Positions 61,001 through 64,000 of a DNA stretch of 64,000 nt are shown piece by piece (position 1 is the stretch's first letter; each line of letters begins with the position of its first letter). Source of the DNA: Plectrocnemia conspersa (taxonomy: Eukaryota > Arthropoda > Insecta > Trichoptera > Polycentropodidae). Under the pieces are notes generated by a model that ran no database searches, was not told where the DNA came from, and saw only the letters and a list, made by a program, of their open reading frames with translations. Where the stretch lies: the NCBI GenBank assembly GCA_009617715.1, contig VTFK01000244.1, forward strand, positions 62,001 to 126,000. The letters are read 5' to 3'. A program made the position numbers and the translations under genes.

Positions 61001-63460
61001 GATGACACGTTTTTATACTCTTTGGCGATTCCAATCGATTCTCCGTATCACCGGCTAATAATAAAAACGTCTCTAATGAATTAAATAATATAAAGAATTG
61101 AGGAATCGTCATCTTTCCGGTGAACTGTCCTAATTGTAGCTCCAATAACCATGCGTATTCGACTGTATCTTCGTCTAACGACGTATTTTCATCGCTGAAC
61201 ATAGCATGACCTCTGATTTGAAGCGACGATAGCATCAAATGCCCTTGAGTGGTCTGACTGTCCGTTATGACAAGCATAGCCGGACTTATCAACAACTGCA
61301 GCTTAGTTTCTTTATAGCCTTTCTTCATCTCGAATCCGAATCTTTCGATCAATATCACTGGACACACTTCGTTGTCTTCACCGCAGTTCTTAACCAAATA
61401 TCCTTGAATATCATGTAAAATAACCGATACTGTGACTTCTAACGGCCGGTATAATCTTGGATCGAACCTCGGTTTGATATTCTCCGAAGAATCTTCACCG
61501 CTCATCGTCGCTAGTGGACCAAATTGCTTCTCGTTCAATTTAGTATTCAACTCGCCGAAATGCGTCGAGTCGGATTTCTGCATATCTGTAAAGACCTGAT
61601 CTTCACCAAATATATTCTCTTTTAAATTAATGAAATTCCAGATTATCGATCCGTATAATAGTAGGACAGAAGGACCGATTTCGAGCTCTACGTTGACTTT
61701 ATCGGACGACATCGAACTTGGATCGAATTTTTTCGTTCCGTTATTCGTCCATTGGACTTGCGGCTGTTTCCTAGATCTAGCGATCCTCATCGGAGATAAT
61801 AAGATTTCTTCTTTTTCGGGCGTTGTGATATCGGCTTGAGGATCTGGACCTAGCGGAGCTATCGGATGATACGTATATGTGATGCTCAATGCTACTATAG
61901 GAACGCTCCAGCAGTTTATCCACCCTAGATTCGATAAACATTTCTTCCTCCATCTACTGTTCGATAGCGGTTTAGCCGAAGGCAGTTTTAAATTTTTCTC
62001 CAACGCTAACAGAATAATCCTGCTGGTGTGGACTTCCGGTAGATATAAGCACATGTCTACGCCTTCGCCTTGAATCCATATTTTAATCGGCACCGTGATC
62101 GGTAAAAAGTCTTCGAACGGCAAATCGAAAGATAGATCGAAGAGATCGCCACAGAAGGACACATGACTATTTTCTTGATGCGTCGAACTGCAATCGATCC
62201 AATTATATTGATTCGATAAAGTGATCAATTCAAAGTCTTTCAAGATCAACGAAATCTTCCACGTATAAGGCACGAAATGAAGGATATCGGGTCGAGTTTT
62301 AGAAGACCAATCGACGAGCAAATCTTGGAAGAATCCTTTATGAGCGTATACTAAATTAGCGGTTGCTTTGCATCCTGTAAATCCGATGCTCCAATCTTGA
62401 TGTTGATTCCAGATCAACGGATAATGACATTTGACGGAAAATTGTAATGTTTCACTCTCAGCTAAGCTTCTATACTGCAAGCTAGTAGTCGCTTCTAGAT
62501 GAAGCAACTGACCGGTGACTTTTGTAGTGAATCCGTCTTGAAGTACGATCCAAGGTAAGCTCACTTCTAAATAAGATCCGGCGCCGACGTTAACGTGCAC
62601 CGCATTAGTCTCCTTGTTCTTTGAAAATAATATATCTATGGTCGCTTCGTTGAGGGTCGAAAGCTTGATATCGAACGCCTGCATTTGTCGCTTATCTCCC
62701 GGTTTCGGTTGAGGAGTAACAACCAGATTTTGATAGTCAGCCGGAAAAAAGAATCTATATAGATGATCTCTCTGCCTATCTGCCCAAGGACCGTAGCTAA
62801 AATCAGTGCCTTTTCCGCATTTAATATCCACGCCCCAAATCGGCGGGGCAGACTCCACAATATCCCCATTGGCCAACTGCAATAAAACAGGCTCATCCGG
62901 TACCGTTCCCGGCTCGTCCATATAAAAATACAACTCGATATAATTAGAACTCATGACCACGAATCCTTCGCCCATGTACCGAGGTGGATCGTCCACCATT
63001 CCGATGTAATTCGGACTCGGAACCAACATTACCCTACAATTATCCACTTTAGCCTTAACGAAGTGCATCAAATAATCCAGTTTGGAAGCCGGCGGTTTGG
63101 TGCTGTATACCAAATGAGCTTCTTCGACACTAATCGAGAGACTCGTTGGAACCAATCGATTGCCAAAGACGACTCGACCAGAGCAGACGTCCACCTTGAT
63201 GACGGGTATCAGGTCTCTCCACGTCCGAGCCATAACGGCTTCGGCTCTGACTTTACGCTCGGGCGCACTCACTCTCTCGTTCTCCAAATTCATAGCGTGT
63301 TCTTTGGCAGATGCTGAATTTTCGCTTTTTCTGTCCATGAATATAGCCGCATCTAGACCAAATATCTTTTCGAGCTCCCCGTATAGACGACATCTGTTGT
63401 AAACGTGAAGCTCGAAGCCGTTGAGCATCACCGAGAGTCTGGTGTCCGAATGAGACAAAT
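37323..63460 (-). CDS. tweek: Tweek/BLTP1 (KIAA1109), bridge-like lipid transfer protein, 3' 41 exons
   Basis: One gene spans 26 kb. Its 41 exons, listed in the block entries below, join without a frame break. They total 13,871 bases, two of which complete a codon begun in an exon beyond the right edge, leaving 4,623 codons with the stop. The family is about 5,000 residues, so only an N-terminal few hundred are missing. Identity comes from conserved blocks such as LSHSDTRLSVMLNGFELHVY, RFFFPADYQNL, WYRRTIVRRLFLGD, VHGTLNWQQLQLLISRSTTP and the C-terminus GVDYILQKLGFSHARTTIPK. Family knowledge: giant RBG-type bridge protein of ER-plasma membrane contacts that moves lipids, with roles in synaptic vesicle recycling in Drosophila and neurodevelopment in humans. 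All introns are GT-AG except one GC-AG. Introns carry a LINE, MITEs, hairpins and a tandem array. Confidence 0.95.
37913..38465. repeat. R2 module plus palindromic repeat copy 5 in a tweek intron
   Basis: The R2 portion (about 38020-38135: GCATCTCGCATATTGCTCCA, then ATTACACTATGTTTTAAAAA) is followed by palindrome arms at about 38195-38310 (GGAGGGCGCAAAAACAATTA; AGCAATAAAATCGTGACGGC; ATTTTATTGCTTTTGACGTG). The family right flank ends GCTAAAATGACGACCCTG near 38464. A short duplication (TCAAAAATATATTCAAATCG) occurs twice at 38140-38190. Confidence 0.7.
40453..41815 (-). mobile_element. 5'-truncated LINE (Jockey/CR1-like) in a tweek intron
   Basis: Minus-strand reverse-transcriptase readings: QHGSRPARSTVTNLLSFTK, DVVYTDFEKAFDKVCHRLLL, PSGVPQGSSLGPLLFVLFIN and the catalytic LLYADDLK at 41418-41813. 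Then, in other frames, the post-palm segment (TSTKDLGITFESKWRFSLHI; SILESGSIIWNPRLAKYSLL) at 40988-41308 and a C-terminal KRYLRYLYKRTFGYYP piece. The 3' end is a (TAAA)-like tail at about 40453-40480. The 5' part of ORF2 (endonuclease) is missing and frameshifts are present, so it is a dead, truncated copy. It lies in the same orientation as the gene. Confidence 0.82.
42688..45419 (-). CDS. tweek: tweek exons 45419-42688 (nine exons)
   Basis: Exons: 45419-45036, 44974-44825, 44758-44084, 44004-43745, 43682-43532, 43461-43382, 43325-43181, 43107-42950, 42880-42688. The second exon carries DFELDVKVLIKSGKCVLHTK; later ones carry HPGVAMGGLSVTGCLADFSV, YDMRRLTEILAFPKAWYRRT followed by IVRRLFLGDVSLSAP, and LNALELRLDYMGTSMLMARV. 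These are the most conserved C-terminal portions of BLTP1 proteins, where an FSA-type C-terminal domain follows the bridge. All donors are GT and the phases match. Confidence 0.92.
45735..47000. repeat. Higher-order tandem repeat (alternating A and B units) in a tweek intron
   Basis: Units start with TATTTAAATAAAT-like sequence near 45739, 45895, 46047, 46174, 46706 and 46838. A units contain TTTTTTGGAAAACTTTCAAA and CTAGTCTAAAT. B units contain TTTTTTTTAGAAAAACTG and GTGGTATCTT. After subtracting the inserted MITE, A-to-A and B-to-B spacings are about 279-289 bp, against roughly 130-155 bp for single units, so the real period is a dimer. A looser B-like copy lies near 47285-47400. It is AT-rich and non-coding. 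Confidence 0.75.
46261..46633. mobile_element. MITE with about 50-bp inverted repeats and TA target duplication
   Basis: The element is 373 bp. The left end reads TACTCTATTTGCGTTAACAC and continues AGTCAGTT..CTATCCATTT; the right end complements to TACCCTATTTGCGTTAACAC and AGTCAGTT..CTATCCATTT. TA flanks both sides (46259-46260, 46634-46635). It splits an A unit of the tandem array exactly inside AAACTAGTCTAAAT, which is intact in the neighbouring unit near 45980. It belongs to the Tc1/mariner superfamily by its target site. Confidence 0.88.
47190..48030. other. Remainder of the 2.6-kb tweek intron
   Basis: AT-rich. A short GC-richer stretch at about 47205-47285 has an imperfect repeat (CGGACACTCGCGTCCTAATGGCATT and CGGACATCGGCGTCCTTACGGCATT, each broken here only for description at positions 47212 and 47257). 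No gene is seen. Confidence 0.4.
48037..52417 (-). CDS. tweek: tweek exons 52417-48037 (twelve exons)
   Basis: Exons: 52417-52189, 52114-51824, 51758-51578, 51278-51105, 51016-50870, 50801-50541, 50182-50060, 49894-49325, 49253-48980, 48737-48541, 48473-48244, 48174-48037. Conserved-looking stretches include KLMPRCWRTLYYLLDLYATM, ISNWYLSGHLGRTMIVLLEG, VWLNYKNAYEYWNEKRANLN and the charged, probably helical KKRSKLIEKEMNEQAKIIND. The intron 50059-49895 is 165 bp, divisible by three and free of stops, so a gene finder may read through it as exon. The translation of that intron is a Phe/Ile/Leu run with no family support. Confidence 0.9.
52494..53100. repeat. Long palindromic repeat with both flanks, copy 6
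   Basis: The left flank 52494-52707 is nearly identical to 3249-3463 (AAAATATCCTCGTTTGGTTT onward). The palindrome is at 52708-52942 with tip CGCTCGGTAACGAGC. The right flank (GATATGCTTCATTCGATTCT onward) parallels 3696 onward. It lies in a tweek intron (53249-52418). Confidence 0.85.
53250..57276 (-). CDS. tweek: tweek exons 57276-53250 (eleven exons)
   Basis: Exons: 57276-57131, 57061-56580, 56512-56332, 56076-55915, 55039-54802, 54737-54666, 54616-54515, 54452-54111, 54044-53692, 53633-53513, 53447-53250. Phases match throughout. Recognisable segments include GKVHTQLRRLHNEGLPMKDA, REDTSLQLCAILLRYILQAD, LRPLQFAEDTLTGYDTLKDD and SRPQSFAQKLRSTGKTVKGK. The donor after 54515 is GC rather than GT; it joins ...EDTLT-G to GYDTLK in correct phase. 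A 742-bp fold-back repeat lies in the intron at 55040-55914. The 57276 acceptor follows the giant exon through a 1.15-kb intron rich in dispersed repeats. Confidence 0.9.
55122..55863. repeat. Fold-back element in a tweek intron
   Basis: The outer arms of about 65-75 bp are inverted: TCAATTGATCACTAGCATAA at 55125 against TGCTAGCGATCAATTG ending near 55859; both continue through TTTACC, TAGAAGC and GGTCAAATCATAAA. A second inner inverted pair contains GGCTCTCAACATTTTATTTT (about 55344) and its complement (about 55742). A small hairpin sits inside the left arm (GGTCAAATCATAAA / TTTATGATTTGACC, 55174-55211). It has no coding sequence. It separates two tweek exons. Confidence 0.75.
57480..58300. 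repeat. Composite of R2 modules, palindrome copy 7 and a piggyBac-like end
   Basis: 57.70-57.86 kb and 57.89-58.10 kb are two successive R2-type units, each with AAGTCCGAAATATAAGC- or AAGTCCAAAATACAAAC-like text and AAATAAGCGGAAGAAGTACA. A one-armed palindrome copy follows at about 58105-58215 (AAACCGAATTTTGGTCAATC). Then CACCTTTAGGTGCCCAGCGC and ATTTTCTTGATGACTTCTAT run to CGGCGGTTAA near 58290, a degraded copy of the piggyBac terminus seen near 25.10-25.18 kb. All are in the tweek intron next to the giant exon. Confidence 0.7.
58430..63460 (-). CDS. tweek: tweek giant exon (5,031 bp), N-terminal to middle region
   Basis: An uninterrupted exon of about 1,677 codons, from the acceptor AG at 63462-63461 to the donor GT at 58429. 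It begins LSHSDTRLSVMLNGFELHVY after one split codon. It includes RTWRDLIPVIKVDVCSGRVV, YMGEGFVVMSSNYIELYFYM, WADRQRDHLYRFFFPADYQN and WKISLILKDFELITLSNQYN, all typical of the Csf1/BLTP1 beta-groove repeats. Its last third (about residues 1050-1400 of the exon) is Ser/Asn-rich and low-complexity, probably a disordered loop. No internal splice sites are needed. The Met at this frame's first position is really a Leu codon behind a splice acceptor, so the protein starts upstream. Confidence 0.95.
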
Positions 63461-64000
63461 CTGTAAGTTAAATAGAAAAATACATTTATTTATTGAACAG
63501 TACTTAGAAACAATGTGTGGCACCCAAAAATAAAGCTCTTTTAAAATCACTGGGTTGTGTAAAATTGTCTTGACAACTATTTCATAAATAAATCACATGA
63601 TTTAAAATTTTATCTTACTTATGAGATATGAGAAAGGTATAGGATTTGTGGTGTTTTTAGTATATCAAATTCGGGTACATAATATGCACATGGTGAACGG
63701 ACTATTGGTCACAAGACAACTTGCTCACATGAAAATTGGTTACAAATCGGTCGCTCATAAGGTCACTCACTTGGAACATCACTCACACGGTTTAAGGAAA
63801 AGTAAGTTTTTTAAGGAAAGATATTTAATTTCAATATTGTGACATAAAGTAAAAATATAAATTTATAAATATTCATACACTAATTTTTGAATAATTTTAT
63901 CCAGTTTGACAAGAAATAAATCTGTGCAATAAATAATAATGTGGCAATTAGGTATTTTTGATTTAAAAATCTAAAGCATATTGATAATTTTAATTATGAA
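63461..64000. other. tweek intron at the right edge
   Basis: Intronic sequence upstream of the giant exon. Near 63690-63790 there is a loose repetition of GGTCAC/GGTTAC/GCTCAC words about every 10-20 bases, perhaps a decayed minisatellite. No exon is recognisable. Confidence 0.45.

Noticed and set aside
1..64000. tRNA, rRNA, CRISPR array or bacterial-type operon
   Set aside because: I saw no cloverleaf with A/B boxes, no rRNA sequence, and the genes are clearly spliced eukaryotic genes.

Overview
The window is nuclear DNA from an arthropod, most likely an insect. Intergenic DNA and introns are AT-rich. The protein-coding genes are split by GT-AG introns, many under 150 bp. The encoded proteins are animal-specific and read as insect versions of Nck/Dock, BLTP1/Tweek, TMBIM5/GHITM, importin alpha and the BRICHOS protein ITM2. 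The species cannot be fixed from this sequence.

Layout. (1) 239-614, + strand: last exon of a receptor tyrosine kinase that starts left of the window. (2) 2592-12116, - strand: a complete five-exon ITM2/BRI-type gene, convergent with (1). Its introns are swollen by DNA transposons, including a three-level nest. (3) 17295-21842, - strand: dock (Nck adaptor, SH3-SH3-SH3-SH2) in six exons with one apparent one-base insertion. (4) 22.0-29.0 kb: no host gene; a CpG-rich stretch upstream of dock and decayed piggyBac, hAT and Tigger pieces. (5) 29040-30679, - strand: a GC-rich, almost single-exon importin alpha with one apparent one-base deletion. (6) 33071-34635, + strand: a six-exon mitochondrial TMBIM5/GHITM gene, divergent from (5). 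(7) 37323-63460, - strand and running off the right edge: the 3' 41 exons of the bridge-like lipid transfer gene tweek/BLTP1, about 4,620 codons. Splicing these exons as listed keeps one open frame to the stop, and the exon lengths sum to a whole number of codons.

Mobile DNA dominates the rest: Tigger/pogo, hAT, piggyBac and Harbinger remnants, several MITEs with recognisable target duplications, one 5'-truncated LINE, and a family of long palindromic repeats present at seven or more places. The tweek intron at 45.4-48.0 kb holds a two-unit higher-order tandem repeat interrupted by a MITE, and a neighbouring repeat unit preserves the empty target site.

The genes do not form a functional cluster. 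Dock and the kinase belong to receptor signalling, ITM2 to membrane and secretory proteolysis, importin alpha to nuclear import, TMBIM5 to the mitochondrial inner membrane, and Tweek to lipid transport at membrane contacts. I found no convincing undescribed cellular system. The most unusual material is the repeat architecture. The two one-base frame breaks (dock, importin alpha) most likely reflect assembly errors.
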